From assembly GCA_964441735.1 (NCBI GenBank), contig CAYTVB010000007.1, positions 1-64,000 on the forward strand: a DNA stretch of 64,000 nucleotides, in the 5' to 3' direction. The translations under genes were made by a program, and so were the position numbers. This document shows, piece by piece, positions 16,624 to 26,135 of the stretch (positions within the stretch are counted from its first letter, which is position 1; every line of letters starts with the position of its first letter). This stretch comes from JASMTM01 sp964441735. GTDB lineage: Bacteria > Thermotogota > Thermotogae > Petrotogales > Kosmotogaceae. Below the pieces are notes generated by a model. The model was not told where the DNA came from. It ran no database searches and saw only the letters and a list, made by a program, of their open reading frames with translations.

Positions 16624-17197
16624 TTTGAGCACCTCCTATGATATGATTCCATGTTTCCACAATTTTTGGTAACAAAAATGTATCTTCATTCAGCGCCCAT
16701 TCGATTTTAGAACGTAATGTTAGCTTATATGCTTCTTCAAGGTTCTTATATGCGATATTTCTTATAGTATTGCTTATAGAAAATGTTCTGTTTTCTTCGC
16801 CTATATCTGAAACCATTAATATCTTGCCAATTATATTGAGTTCTTTATGTCCAGTGACATGCCAGTAAATTGCGTTGAATACGTCTTCATCGATATTAAT
16901 ATGTTTTTTTAGATAAAGCGCTGCATCTTTCCCGTGCAAAAGTACTGGTTTCTCACTCTCAAATACATTTTCCTTTTTACCATATCCCTGAAACATTAAC
17001 AACAAACTTTTAGGTTCTATGTCCCTGAACAAGTCATGTCCAAGTGAAGCTATCCTTACTTTATTGACATCGGTACCGTAAATCGCTGATAGTGATTCAG
17101 CCAATCTCGATGTACCCTCTATATGTTCCAGTCGTTTTTTTGACACAATTTTCTTTAAAAGTTTTTCTAACCATAAATTGTTCTGATAATTATTCAT
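16586..17197 (-). CDS. yqeK: HD-domain diadenosine tetraphosphatase, YqeK family
   Basis: The 203-residue protein is an HD-superfamily hydrolase. Visible metal ligands are H24 in RLEHIEGTSR, the HD pair in SLGHDLFRD, H in LLHGKDAA, H in YWHVTGH and the final D in VSDIGEENR. In Firmicutes YqeK hydrolyses Ap4A symmetrically into two ADP. Start ATG at 17197 follows GGAGATATAA. The C-terminus ends in a lysine run encoded where the next gene begins. In many bacteria yqeK sits between nadD, rsfS and an LCP gene; here only the LCP part of that neighbourhood is kept. Confidence 0.85.
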   Translation of the reverse strand: MNNYQNNLWLEKLLKKIVSKKRLEHIEGTSRLAESLSAIYGTDVNKVRIASLGHDLFRDIEPKSLLLMFQGYGKKENVFESEKPVLLHGKDAALYLKKHINIDEDVFNAIYWHVTGHKELNIIGKILMVSDIGEENRTFSISNTIRNIAYKNLEEAYKLTLRSKIEWALNEDTFLLPKIVETWNHIIGGAQSACHKGEKKKKK

Positions 17198-17230
17198 TTA
17201 TATCTCCAGCACTAATTCTTCATGTACGTT

Positions 17231-17512
17231 TTACCAGACCTCGTTAAAAGCATTATAAACTTCAAGGCCGTTCCATTCCGTAATTCGGTTTTCTAATGAC
17301 TCAAACAGTGAATCAATATCCGGTTTTGTATTTGCAATTATGCCAACTGTTATTTCGAGTTCCCTTTTTGAATCATGAACTCCGGTTTCTACAACCGATG
17401 CATTATAATTTTTCCTAAGATCATTTATTAGCCTCTTTGTAATACTTCTTTTCTCTTTTAGCGATTTTACTCCCCTTAATCTTATCAAAAAAGTTGTATA
17501 CCCAAAATGCAT
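17231..17512 (-). CDS. DUF503 family protein (YlxP-like)
   Basis: This 93-residue protein matches DUF503: VKSLKEKRSITKRLINDLRKNYNASVVETG followed by ELEITVGIIAN, a ferredoxin-like alpha-beta fold. Homologues are often encoded beside rbfA, infB or nusA and are suspected to act in ribosome biogenesis, but no activity is established. Start ATG follows GGAGTGACAAT. It is the first gene of the minus-strand group leading to yqeK and the LCP pair. Confidence 0.82.
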   Translation of the reverse strand: MHFGYTTFLIRLRGVKSLKEKRSITKRLINDLRKNYNASVVETGVHDSKRELEITVGIIANTKPDIDSLFESLENRITEWNGLEVYNAFNEVW

Positions 17513-17584
17513 ATTGTCACTCCATAAACATATTTAATCCGAACCATATTTAACAACAAAGCTGTTTGTATAGTTTTATTTAAA

Positions 17585-17611
17585 ATACAAAAAAGGGGCA
17601 AAATGCCCCTT
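17585..17611 (-). terminator. Intrinsic terminator of the EF-G-like gene and its long upstream operon
   Basis: On the minus strand AAGGGGCA, a three-base loop and TGCCCCTT form an 8-bp stem (17593-17611) followed by TTTTTTGTATTTT. It starts 15 bases after the stop of the gene at 17626. Confidence 0.88.
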
Positions 17612-17625
17612 ACTGTTTAGGAGAT

Positions 17626-19701
17626 CTATTTGCCTTCCTCTTCTCGCTCGCGTTCACGCTCAACAATTATTTGCTGTTGAACATCTGAAGGTGTTTCCTG
17701 ATATCCACTAAATTTCATCGTGAAGTAACCTCTACCACTGGTTAGTGAATTCAGTTTACTTGAGAAATCAAGCATTTCAGATAATGGAACCTGAGCACTT
17801 ATTTTATTTAAACCTTTGCCCTGAGGTTCCATTCCGAGAGGTCTTCCTCTTCGTGATGTAACTTCTCCCATTACGTCACCTGAGCTGTCATCAGGCACAA
17901 ATATTTCAGCTTCCATAACGGGTTCCAGAATAACAGGGCTGGCTTTTTTCATACCATCCTTAAAGGCGTGTATCGCAGCGACCTGAAAACTCATATCTGA
18001 AGAGTCAACATCATGATATGAACCATAAACCAGTGTAACCCTAACATCAACAACAGGATATCCTGCAACTACTCCATTCTTCATTGCTTCTTTTACACCC
18101 TTCTCAACTGCAGGAATATAGTTTTTAGGAATAACACCTCCAACTATCTTATCAACAAATTCAAAACCTTCTCCTCTTTCAAGAGGTTCAATTTCCAACT
18201 GAACATGACCATACTGACCGTGGCCTCCAGTTTGTTTCTTGTGTTTATACTCAGCTGTAACCTTTTTCTTCAAAGTTTCTCTATAGGCTATTTTAGGTTT
18301 ACCAACCTCAACATCAACCGAGAATAATCTCTTTAATCTTTCAACCATTATATCAAGATGTATGCCACCAAGACCCGAAATTACTGTTTCTCCTGTTTCA
18401 GCATCATGTTCCCAGCTAAATGTAGGATCAGATTCTGAGAGTCTTGAAAGACCATTACTGATTTTGTCGATGTCAGATTTCGTCTTTGCCTCAATTGATC
18501 GGGATAACATAGGTTCAGGTAGTACAGGTGGAACAATCTTAAGTGCCCTATCTTTATGTGTAAGGGTATCGGTAACCTTGCTTTTTTTAAGTTTAGCGAA
18601 TTTAATAATATCTCCAACTGAGGCTTCCTTTACCTCTTCATCTTCGCTACCTGTTGTAATTTGTATATGACTAGCCTTTTCCATCGAATCTTCATTAACT
18701 ACCAGAAAATTTTCTCCCTGAGAAACGTAGCCAGACATGACTTTCACGAAAGTTAGTTTTCCAACAAATGGATCCACAACTGCCTTGAAAACATACCCCA
18801 CAAAAGGATCTTCTTCGGAGAATTTAACCTCAATTTTTTCTCCGCTGGATAATTCTGCATCAAGTTCATCTGCCTCAAAAGGGGTTTTTCCAATATCAAT
18901 TAAAACATCTAATAGTGGCTCTGCTCCTATGTTTTTTGCAGCTGAACCAAATGTTACTGGAATTATCTGATTATTGACGAAAGCTTTTCTTAACGTCTTT
19001 TTCAGCTCATCCTGGGTGATTTCTTCTCCCTCAAAATACTTTTCCATCAATGCTTCATTGTTTTCTATAATGTCTTCAATCATCTTTGTTCTTGCTTCTT
19101 CTACCTGTTCAGAAATATCTGCAGGTATCTCTTCAACGCTGTGTTTTCCCGTTTCTCCATCATAGATGTAGGCTTTTTTATCAATCAAATTAACGATACC
19201 TTTAAAGTTCTCAGCCTTTCCTATGGGCAACTGAAGTAATATAGGAGTTCTTTCAAATGCTGTTTGAATTTCATCAAGTGTTTCCTCATACTCAGCTCTT
19301 TCTTTATCAAACATATTGAAGAAAATAATCAGACCTTTTCCCATATCCTTTGCCACTGTTCCAAATCTTCCTGCCTGTACTTCCAGTCCAGCAGTAGAAT
19401 TAATTACGATTACCGCATTTTCAGAAGCAAAAATGCCATTAGAAACAGCTGCCTGAAAATCTGACATTCCAGGAGTATCAATAATATTTATTCGTTTACC
19501 CTTTTTCTTCAATCCTGTTACACCAAGGGAAAAACTCGCGGTTCTTTCCTTTTCAATTTTCTCTGAATCAGTTAATTTTATGCCACTTTTCTCAACAAGA
19601 TTTTCTGTCAACAGTAAAGAATCAATAAGATGAGTTTTACCGCAGCCATGGTGCCCGATAAAAACTACATTTCTCTTTTCATTAACAGGAATATTTTCCA
19701 C
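17626..19701 (-). CDS. Elongation factor G-like translational GTPase
   Basis: The 691-residue protein has the five-domain layout of EF-G: a GTPase domain with GHHGCGKT (residues 16-23) and DTPGMSDF (75-82), domain II near residues 290-370, then domain III, domain IV (YKHKKQTGGHGQYGHVQLEIEP) and domain V to the end. It belongs to the EF-G-like branch rather than canonical FusA, because the switch II histidine of DTPGH is Met79 and the NKxD motif reads NMFDKE. These changes suggest weak or altered GTP hydrolysis; the cellular role of this branch is not settled. Start GTG follows GGAGGTG. It is the last gene before the terminator at 17585. Confidence 0.85.
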   Translation of the reverse strand: MENIPVNEKRNVVFIGHHGCGKTHLIDSLLLTENLVEKSGIKLTDSEKIEKERTASFSLGVTGLKKKGKRINIIDTPGMSDFQAAVSNGIFASENAVIVINSTAGLEVQAGRFGTVAKDMGKGLIIFFNMFDKERAEYEETLDEIQTAFERTPILLQLPIGKAENFKGIVNLIDKKAYIYDGETGKHSVEEIPADISEQVEEARTKMIEDIIENNEALMEKYFEGEEITQDELKKTLRKAFVNNQIIPVTFGSAAKNIGAEPLLDVLIDIGKTPFEADELDAELSSGEKIEVKFSEEDPFVGYVFKAVVDPFVGKLTFVKVMSGYVSQGENFLVVNEDSMEKASHIQITTGSEDEEVKEASVGDIIKFAKLKKSKVTDTLTHKDRALKIVPPVLPEPMLSRSIEAKTKSDIDKISNGLSRLSESDPTFSWEHDAETGETVISGLGGIHLDIMVERLKRLFSVDVEVGKPKIAYRETLKKKVTAEYKHKKQTGGHGQYGHVQLEIEPLERGEGFEFVDKIVGGVIPKNYIPAVEKGVKEAMKNGVVAGYPVVDVRVTLVYGSYHDVDSSDMSFQVAAIHAFKDGMKKASPVILEPVMEAEIFVPDDSSGDVMGEVTSRRGRPLGMEPQGKGLNKISAQVPLSEMLDFSSKLNSLTSGRGYFTMKFSGYQETPSDVQQQIIVEREREREEEGK

Positions 19702-19719
19702 TGATTACACCTCCAAATA

Positions 19720-21396
19720 CTATTTGCTATCAATTGTTATTGCGATCGGAATAACTGGTTCTCCAGATGCTGGAGTGTTATATAGCTTTCCATTAATCAC
19801 AAGAGCAGAGGAACGTCCACCATCCAAACACATTAAATGTTTGAAACTTTTATCCGAAAAAAATTCTAACATTTCTTCAAAAGTCAAACCATAGCTCTCT
19901 GCCTGATAACCATCCACAACTATGAAAACAATATTACCTTCATTTGTTTCGCCAACAAGACTCCTGGGAGCTTTTGTGTCGAGAATTGATGTGTTATAAA
20001 AATTGCGCTCAAAACTCGAAACTACTCTGTTATTGTAAATGATAAGCGGACCACTTTCTACTGCAAATTCAAAATTACCATCAACAGTGCTAAAAATATC
20101 GAGTTGTACTTTATCACCAACTGCAATATCTCCCAATTTTTGTTGCCCTACTGTAGACATAACAATCATTGCAGTGTTTACTGAAACCCTTTCTTTGTAG
20201 TCACTGTCCGTTACTGTATTATCCGAAACAGTTACATAACTGTAATCTTCATAATAAGGGATCTTCCCATTAAACTCATCATTGTAAACTATTATGCCTC
20301 CACGATAGGGTGTGTTAACCCCGTTAACAATTGCTTTTCTGTTATTCACATCAATAATATATTCGATATCCATTCTGCCGATTCCGTATTTACCATCCAG
20401 TTTGTAGAAAAGTGGCCGATCATTCGAAGGCAAGCTTAGTACAGTATTGTCTTTTATCACCAAACCGACTGGATGGTTTGTTCCAGGGTCATAATACCCG
20501 CCATTAATCACAGCAAAGGTTTTTCTACCTCCAAAAGATGTAATTCGGTCGGTTGAAGGAATACCATTTTGAGCAACCTCAAGATTGATTTCTGTCTTTG
20601 AAGGATCAAGCTCAAGTATGGTAAGAACAACCTTTCTGGAACCTATATAATCCTCAACAACACTTAGTTGATATCCTTCACCCTTTTGATTCTTTATTGT
20701 TTTACCAAAATCCTGTTCACCTTTTAAAATAAATTTATTGCCTGTTTTAAGTATATGAAGATTCTCCGATCCTTCATACCATTTAACAACCAGTTTCAAA
20801 TATTCCTGGCCTTTATAAATCTCGACATCACTTGGCTTTGAAAAAACGAAAGTCTTTGCTGGTTTAATGGTTATTACAGCAGAATTGTTATCAGTTATCC
20901 AAAAATCAATTTCATCTGTAAAAAGTTCTCTATTAAATTCCAGTATTATCTCTCTGTTATTCTTTTCAATGCTAATCAATTCAGGATAATAATCATACAG
21001 TACGAGTAAATTTTCTTTTGAAAATGAGTTAATAGAAAGCAATTTATTAAGAAGCTCAACAGACATATAATAACTCTGTCCTCTTCTAACTACAGAATTA
21101 TTATATTTCTGTCCGAATTCTACATACACCTCCCCATTTTCAGGATACAGAGATACTATAAGATCATTCGGAAATATAGCCAATGCTTCACTGCCATCAC
21201 TTGACTTTGAAATCCAAGAACTATCATACATATTCAGTACCTTCTCGATGTCAACAAAAATGCCAGAAGAATCTTGTATAAACGCATTTTCAAATCGTTT
21301 GCTTTCATCATTTAAATGACATATTAATTCATTTGAACCTAATGTTAGTGTTATTAACAGTACTGTGATTAAAATCAGCCAATTTTTTTTATTCAT
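19720..21396 (-). CDS. Secreted NAGPA-domain protein (phosphodiester glycosidase-like)
   Basis: The 558-residue protein has a signal peptide (WLILITVLLITLTLGS). Residues about 20-240 form copper-amine-oxidase-N-like or AMIN-like beta segments. Residues about 270-555 form an NAGPA (PF09992) domain, recognisable from FAVINGGYYDPGTNHPVGLVI, SFERNFYNTS, APRSLVGETNEGNIVFIVVDGYQ and LMCLDGGRSSALVING. Bacterial relatives are linked to exopolysaccharide or cell-wall glycan processing, cleaving sugar phosphodiesters. Start ATG follows AAGGTGG. It lies between pdp and the EF-G-like gene with short gaps, suggesting co-transcription; the context gives no hint of the substrate. Confidence 0.8.
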   Translation of the reverse strand: MNKKNWLILITVLLITLTLGSNELICHLNDESKRFENAFIQDSSGIFVDIEKVLNMYDSSWISKSSDGSEALAIFPNDLIVSLYPENGEVYVEFGQKYNNSVVRRGQSYYMSVELLNKLLSINSFSKENLLVLYDYYPELISIEKNNREIILEFNRELFTDEIDFWITDNNSAVITIKPAKTFVFSKPSDVEIYKGQEYLKLVVKWYEGSENLHILKTGNKFILKGEQDFGKTIKNQKGEGYQLSVVEDYIGSRKVVLTILELDPSKTEINLEVAQNGIPSTDRITSFGGRKTFAVINGGYYDPGTNHPVGLVIKDNTVLSLPSNDRPLFYKLDGKYGIGRMDIEYIIDVNNRKAIVNGVNTPYRGGIIVYNDEFNGKIPYYEDYSYVTVSDNTVTDSDYKERVSVNTAMIVMSTVGQQKLGDIAVGDKVQLDIFSTVDGNFEFAVESGPLIIYNNRVVSSFERNFYNTSILDTKAPRSLVGETNEGNIVFIVVDGYQAESYGLTFEEMLEFFSDKSFKHLMCLDGGRSSALVINGKLYNTPASGEPVIPIAITIDSK

Positions 21397-21407
21397 TCAT
21401 ATCCACC

Positions 21408-22709
21408 TTAATAGATTTTATAAATAAGTTGTTGAGGTTCAACGCTTTTATCTGTTATCTCAATAGAATTCTTAATCAATTTTGCAGATTCATAATATTT
21501 TTCCTTATCAGTGAAAAATACTGTTGCAAGGCAATCGCCTTTATTCACAAAATCTCCGATCTTTTTTTCAATGATTATTCCTACTGATGGATCAATACTA
21601 TCCTCTTTCTTAACACGTCCAGCTCCCAATATCATTGATGCATGACCCATATTTTCCGTTTGAATGCATTTAATGTAACCTGATTTTTCAGAACGAATGC
21701 ATTCTTTATTATTGGCTATTGGAAGCACTTTTTCACCTTTATCCCTAATATCAAACGTGCCACCCTGTGCAATAACAAATTCATTGAACTTCTGTAGTGC
21801 TTCTCCAGAAATAATTACATTATTCACCATTTCATCTGCTTTATTTTCATCAATATTTTTTGCGAGTTGAATCATTCTCGAAGAAACTGTTCTGCATAAC
21901 TCACTCAAATCTTCGGGACCTTCCCCTTTTAATGCTTCTATAGCTTCTATCACTTCAAGTGAATTACCTATGGCTTTACCAAGTGGTTGATTCATGTCAC
22001 TTACAATTGCACCCATAATTCTTCCATGTCTCTTTCCAATATCTATCATTGCTTCCGCCAGTTCAACAGCTTCTGAAACCTCTTTCATAAATGCCCCGTT
22101 TCCTGTTTTGACATCAAGTATTATAAGATCCGATCCGATAGACAGTTTCTTACTCATAATGCTGGAAGCAATCAATGAAATTTCATCTACCGTTGCTGTT
22201 ACATCCCTTAATGAGTAAAGTTTTTTATCTGCCGGAGCAATTTTTCCAGTTTGTCCAACCACAGAAATACCATGCTTTTTTACTATATTTGTAAATTCAT
22301 CTTCACTCATGGAGGTTTTAAACCCCGGTATAGATTCTAATTTGTCAATTGTCCCTCCAGTATGACCCAGTCCTCTACCAGAAAGTTTTGCAAAAGTAAG
22401 TCCGAGAGCTGCTACTATGGGACCAATTACAAGGGTTACTTTATCACCAACACCACCGGTTGAGTGTTTGTCCACTTTTATTCCTTCAAGTTTCTCAAGA
22501 CTGACTTTGTCTCCTGATTCAACCATTGCTTCAGTAAGATCATATCTTTCCCTCGGTGATAAATGGTTAAAATAAACTGCCATTAACCATGCAGAAACCT
22601 GGTAATCGGGAATTCTACCATCCACATAACCATTAATTATCTCTATTATTTCCTCTTTTGTATTTTCTGTATTATCGCGCTTTTTTTTAATTAAATCATA
22701 CATTCTCAC
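21408..22709 (-). CDS. pdp: Pyrimidine-nucleoside phosphorylase
   Basis: The 433-residue enzyme splits uridine, thymidine or deoxyuridine with phosphate into base and (deoxy)ribose 1-phosphate. Signatures are KVDKHSTGGVGDKVTL, LSGRGLGHTGGTIDKLESIPGF and KKLSIGSDLIILDVKTGNGAFM. The length fits the Pdp/thymidine phosphorylase family. The GTG at 22709 overlaps the histidine kinase stop (GTGA), with AAGGTG upstream; an ATG at 22703 is also possible. It complements cdd, udk and the nucleoside-type ABC transporter elsewhere in the window. Confidence 0.92.
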   Translation of the reverse strand: MRMYDLIKKKRDNTENTKEEIIEIINGYVDGRIPDYQVSAWLMAVYFNHLSPRERYDLTEAMVESGDKVSLEKLEGIKVDKHSTGGVGDKVTLVIGPIVAALGLTFAKLSGRGLGHTGGTIDKLESIPGFKTSMSEDEFTNIVKKHGISVVGQTGKIAPADKKLYSLRDVTATVDEISLIASSIMSKKLSIGSDLIILDVKTGNGAFMKEVSEAVELAEAMIDIGKRHGRIMGAIVSDMNQPLGKAIGNSLEVIEAIEALKGEGPEDLSELCRTVSSRMIQLAKNIDENKADEMVNNVIISGEALQKFNEFVIAQGGTFDIRDKGEKVLPIANNKECIRSEKSGYIKCIQTENMGHASMILGAGRVKKEDSIDPSVGIIIEKKIGDFVNKGDCLATVFFTDKEKYYESAKLIKNSIEITDKSVEPQQLIYKIY

Positions 22710-23959
22710 GATAACACCTTCTTCGCAGGGATTTTGACAGTAAATGTTGTACCTTTACCAAATTCACTTTCCATATTCACTTTTCCATTATGTTTTTCAG
22801 CAATAAATCGTACTATTGCCAGTCCCAGTCCTGTGCCTCCCATACTCCTGGACCGAGCTTTATCAACCCTGAAAAATCTGTTAAAAACCCTTTCTTTCGC
22901 TTCTTTCGGTATTCCTATACCTGTATCTTTAACCTGTATTATCGCGTTTCCTTCATCTGTCCATGCTCTTATCCAGACCTTTTTTTCGCCATGCTCCTTA
23001 ATTGTCGTGTATTTAATTGCGTTATCAGTTAAATTCAATAATAGCTGCACCAATCTATCAAAATCTCCCACCAGGGTAATATCATCCTTAGAATCGTATA
23101 TTAGTTCTACTCCTGATTCTTCAGCCAGTGGCTCAATTATTTCATTCACATACTCTAAAACCTCATCAAGATTAACGTTTTCCATACTAAAGCCTGAGCT
23201 AGCGGACTCTAATTTTTCAAGATCTAGCAAATCATTTATTAAACGAGTCATTCGACCTGATTCTTTCTCAATAATGTTGACAAATTGTTTAACAACACCA
23301 CTCTCATCACCGAGTTCCATGTCCATAAGAGTCTCCGCATAACCATGTATTGATGTTAAAGGGGTTTTCAGTTCATGAGAAACATTTGAAATAAATTCTC
23401 GTCTCATTTCATCTAGTTCCCTCTCTTTAGTAACATCTCTCAATAAAATCATATAGTTGTTTTCATCACCATAAATAACAGGTATAATCTGACACTCATA
23501 ATGTCTTCTTTTCGGCAAAAAGATAACGATCTCTGCCTTTTGGGCTTCATCATTTTTTATAACTTCATCAAGCAAATCGGTGATGTTGTAATTATCAATG
23601 ACTTCACTTATTTTTCGGTTCATCGTTTCTGGACTTTTAGATATTTCCCTGGCTGCTCTGTTGAAGTAATTTACTTTTCCTTCTTCATTTACTATGAATA
23701 GTGCTTCGTCGAGGTTATTCAACACCAGAGAGAAATATTCAAGTCTTCGCTTTATCAGGTCTATTTCACGGTTTTTCTCAGCAAGTTTTTTTCTTAATTG
23801 ATGGTAAATGAAAATTGGTTCAGCGTTTTCCGGTATATCAAGAAGTCTTGCATATCTTTTTCTTGCCTTATTGTAAACAGATAATTTGTTTTTCAAACTG
23901 AAAAACGCATATAATAGCAGCGCTAACAGCGCTGCTAGTATAATTACCAGAATGTACAA
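22706..23959 (-). CDS. Sensor histidine kinase, PhoR/WalK-like
   Basis: The 417-residue kinase has one N-terminal membrane segment (YILVIILAALLALLLYAFF) and no large external sensor domain. A PAS domain follows (about residues 75-180, LDEALFIVNEEGKVNYFNRAA), then HisKA with the phospho-accepting H195 in NVSHELKTPL, and a HATPase with NAIKYT, VKDTGIGI and GGTGLGLAIV boxes. Start TTG at 23959 follows GGAAAGGAAG and lies five bases after the regulator gene. The lack of an outside domain implies sensing within the membrane or cytoplasm. PhoR-type phosphate control is one possibility, but no pst genes are nearby. Confidence 0.9.
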   Translation of the reverse strand: MYILVIILAALLALLLYAFFSLKNKLSVYNKARKRYARLLDIPENAEPIFIYHQLRKKLAEKNREIDLIKRRLEYFSLVLNNLDEALFIVNEEGKVNYFNRAAREISKSPETMNRKISEVIDNYNITDLLDEVIKNDEAQKAEIVIFLPKRRHYECQIIPVIYGDENNYMILLRDVTKERELDEMRREFISNVSHELKTPLTSIHGYAETLMDMELGDESGVVKQFVNIIEKESGRMTRLINDLLDLEKLESASSGFSMENVNLDEVLEYVNEIIEPLAEESGVELIYDSKDDITLVGDFDRLVQLLLNLTDNAIKYTTIKEHGEKKVWIRAWTDEGNAIIQVKDTGIGIPKEAKERVFNRFFRVDKARSRSMGGTGLGLAIVRFIAEKHNGKVNMESEFGKGTTFTVKIPAKKVLS

Positions 23960-23964
23960 TGTAA

Positions 23965-24684
23965 TTATTCTTCCTTTCCAGGATCTCTAAATTTATATCC
24001 CTTTCCTCTCACTGTAATTATGTATCGTGGATTCGATGGATCTTCTTCAATTTTTGTTCTGAGCCTTCTTATATGAACATCAACTGTTCTTGTGTCGCCG
24101 TAATAATCATATCCCCACAATTTATCAAGTAACACATCTCTACTAAAAACCTTTCCTTCATTTTCTGCAAGAAACCTCAACAATTCAAACTCTAAAGGAG
24201 TTAAACTCACCAGTTTTCCTCTTACTCTAACCTCATATTTCTCTGTATCTATTTCCAGATCACGTGCTGTGATTTTTTTCGGTCTTTCTTCTTTTGCCTG
24301 TACACTCTGCTGGATCCTCCTAAAAACGGCTCTGATTCTTGCGAGAACTTCTCTTACACTAAAGGGTTTTGTAATATAATCATCAGCTCCGAGCTCAAGT
24401 CCAAGCACCTTGTCAAACTCTTCGCTCTTGGCACTTAAAAATATAACAGGTGTTCTTCGATATTTTTCCATTCCCCTTAATGTTCTAACAAGTTCAAAAC
24501 CATCCATTCTGGGCAACATAATATCTACGATAAACATATCAATGTCACTATCTTTAGCTATTTTCAAGGCTTCTTCCGCATCATAAGCTTTTAGAATATC
24601 GTAGCCTTCTTTTTTCAAGTTAAATGTCAGCAACTCTACTATCGAAGGTTCGTCATCGATTACAAGAATATTTTTCTTTGCCAT
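23965..24684 (-). CDS. Response regulator, OmpR/PhoB family
   Basis: The 239-residue regulator has a receiver domain with acidic pocket D10/D11, phospho-acceptor D54 in FIVDIMLPRMDG, the Thr/Ser switch in VIFLSAKSEE and the lysine in YITKPFS. The C-terminal winged helix includes LTPLEFELLRFL and RTVDVHIRRLR. Start ATG at 24684 has AAGGAG eight bases upstream; the open frame extends to a GTG that overlaps that site. It is paired with the histidine kinase gene that follows. Confidence 0.93.
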   Translation of the reverse strand: MAKKNILVIDDEPSIVELLTFNLKKEGYDILKAYDAEEALKIAKDSDIDMFIVDIMLPRMDGFELVRTLRGMEKYRRTPVIFLSAKSEEFDKVLGLELGADDYITKPFSVREVLARIRAVFRRIQQSVQAKEERPKKITARDLEIDTEKYEVRVRGKLVSLTPLEFELLRFLAENEGKVFSRDVLLDKLWGYDYYGDTRTVDVHIRRLRTKIEEDPSNPRYIITVRGKGYKFRDPGKEE

Positions 24685-24689
24685 TTTTT

Positions 24690-26135
24690 TCACTCCTTCC
24701 TTAATGAATTAATGTGCTCAGCATATTTTAATAAATAACCATTGATACTTCCACTGTTTTCAAAAATGTCAATAAGTTCTTCAGACGCTTCATGATTCAA
24801 ATTAGCTATACTGTACTGTATTATTGCTTCTTTTACACTTTCAAATATCGTTTTTGCTCCAGTTATAGTGTTCAATTCTTTTCTGAGTGTTTTTTCCATT
24901 TCTTTCAGCGATTTTAAGTCCATCATTGGTTTGTTTTGAAACGCTGTTCCAGGTTTTGGTATTAAAGGGTTCAAGCTAACTACTATTCTTTTATAACCCT
25001 TTTCCTTTGCGTTTTTTACAATATGAACAATACCTTTTCTATCCTCTTCTCTCTCAAAGATCGCTCCATAAATAAAATACAGCTTAATAACCTCATAACC
25101 CGTTTTAATTCCCAAATCCATTGCGTTTTCTATATGACCTGAATCTATGCCTTTCGAGAATAAATTTCTAATTCTTTGAGTTCCACCTTCTGGAGCGATA
25201 GTAAACTGTTTCTGCCCTCCTTTTTTCAGTATTGCCAATAACCGCTCAGTAAGTGCATCCGCACGCAATGATGAAAAAGAAGGCGCAACTTCATATTTTT
25301 CTATTAAATCAAGCAGTTGATCAAGATTTGTATAATCAGTTACTGTTGACGCGACAAAACCAATTTTGTTTGTAAAATTGGCGAAATTCTTCATAGTTTC
25401 TTCTATTTGTTCAGACGAAGCAAAACGTGCTCTTCCGAATAAATGCCCAACAGAACAAAATTTACATTTTCTATTGCATCCTCTGCCAATTTCAATAAGT
25501 AATCTATTAGAAAATGCCGAATGCGCAGAAAGAAAGCTGCTTTTCGAAAGATTGTCATTAATTATTGAGCTGGTAAAACTAAATTTCGATAATTTTTCAA
25601 TAATCTCTTGTCTATTGAGAGAACTTTTCAAAGACCAAAATGCCTTCAAAAATGATTTATCAAGATCGCCTTTATAAACAAAATCAGCTATCCTATCCAA
25701 GAAAGTAGGATTGGTATATGTTAATGCTCCACCTACAATAATAACTGGATGATATGGACCTCTTTTTTCTTTTTTAAGAGGTATTCTAAAATTCATCAAA
25801 ATATCAATGAAATTCAGCACATCCGTTTCATAATGAATACTGAAAGCCCATATCCTGAATTCATCTAATCTTTTAAGTGAATCTAATGAATAAAACCTTT
25901 TAAAAGACCGTTCGTAAAAAAACCTTTCACAGTTAATATTTCTTGATTGATTAAATCTCTTAAATAATTCATGAAACGACAAACTGGAACTCGCTACTTT
26001 ATATGAATTTGGATAAATCAATGCTGTTGCCAAATCACCAGAAATCTGAATATTATCAACAAATTGTTCAGCTTCTTTGAATTTTGAGACTAACTGATAT
26101 TCTTTCCAGGCCTTTTTTTCTCTGGGCCTTCTCAC
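24690..26135 (-). CDS. Radical SAM protein of unknown substrate (B12-binding-like N-terminus)
   Basis: The 481-residue protein carries a radical SAM core: CNRKCKFCSVG provides the CxxxCxxC cysteines for a 4Fe-4S cluster near residue 215, followed by GFVASTVTDY, FTIAPEGGTQRIR and VVSLNPLIPKPGT. The first 190 residues look like the Rossmann part seen before radical SAM domains in the TIGR03960/YgiQ-like groups, but without a clear cobalamin-binding DxHxxG. Start GTG overlaps the hotdog gene stop, after GGAGAATGATTGA. Its role is unknown; the family includes enzymes that modify RNA or proteins. Confidence 0.82.
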   Translation of the reverse strand: MRRPREKKAWKEYQLVSKFKEAEQFVDNIQISGDLATALIYPNSYKVASSSLSFHELFKRFNQSRNINCERFFYERSFKRFYSLDSLKRLDEFRIWAFSIHYETDVLNFIDILMNFRIPLKKEKRGPYHPVIIVGGALTYTNPTFLDRIADFVYKGDLDKSFLKAFWSLKSSLNRQEIIEKLSKFSFTSSIINDNLSKSSFLSAHSAFSNRLLIEIGRGCNRKCKFCSVGHLFGRARFASSEQIEETMKNFANFTNKIGFVASTVTDYTNLDQLLDLIEKYEVAPSFSSLRADALTERLLAILKKGGQKQFTIAPEGGTQRIRNLFSKGIDSGHIENAMDLGIKTGYEVIKLYFIYGAIFEREEDRKGIVHIVKNAKEKGYKRIVVSLNPLIPKPGTAFQNKPMMDLKSLKEMEKTLRKELNTITGAKTIFESVKEAIIQYSIANLNHEASEELIDIFENSGSINGYLLKYAEHINSLRKE

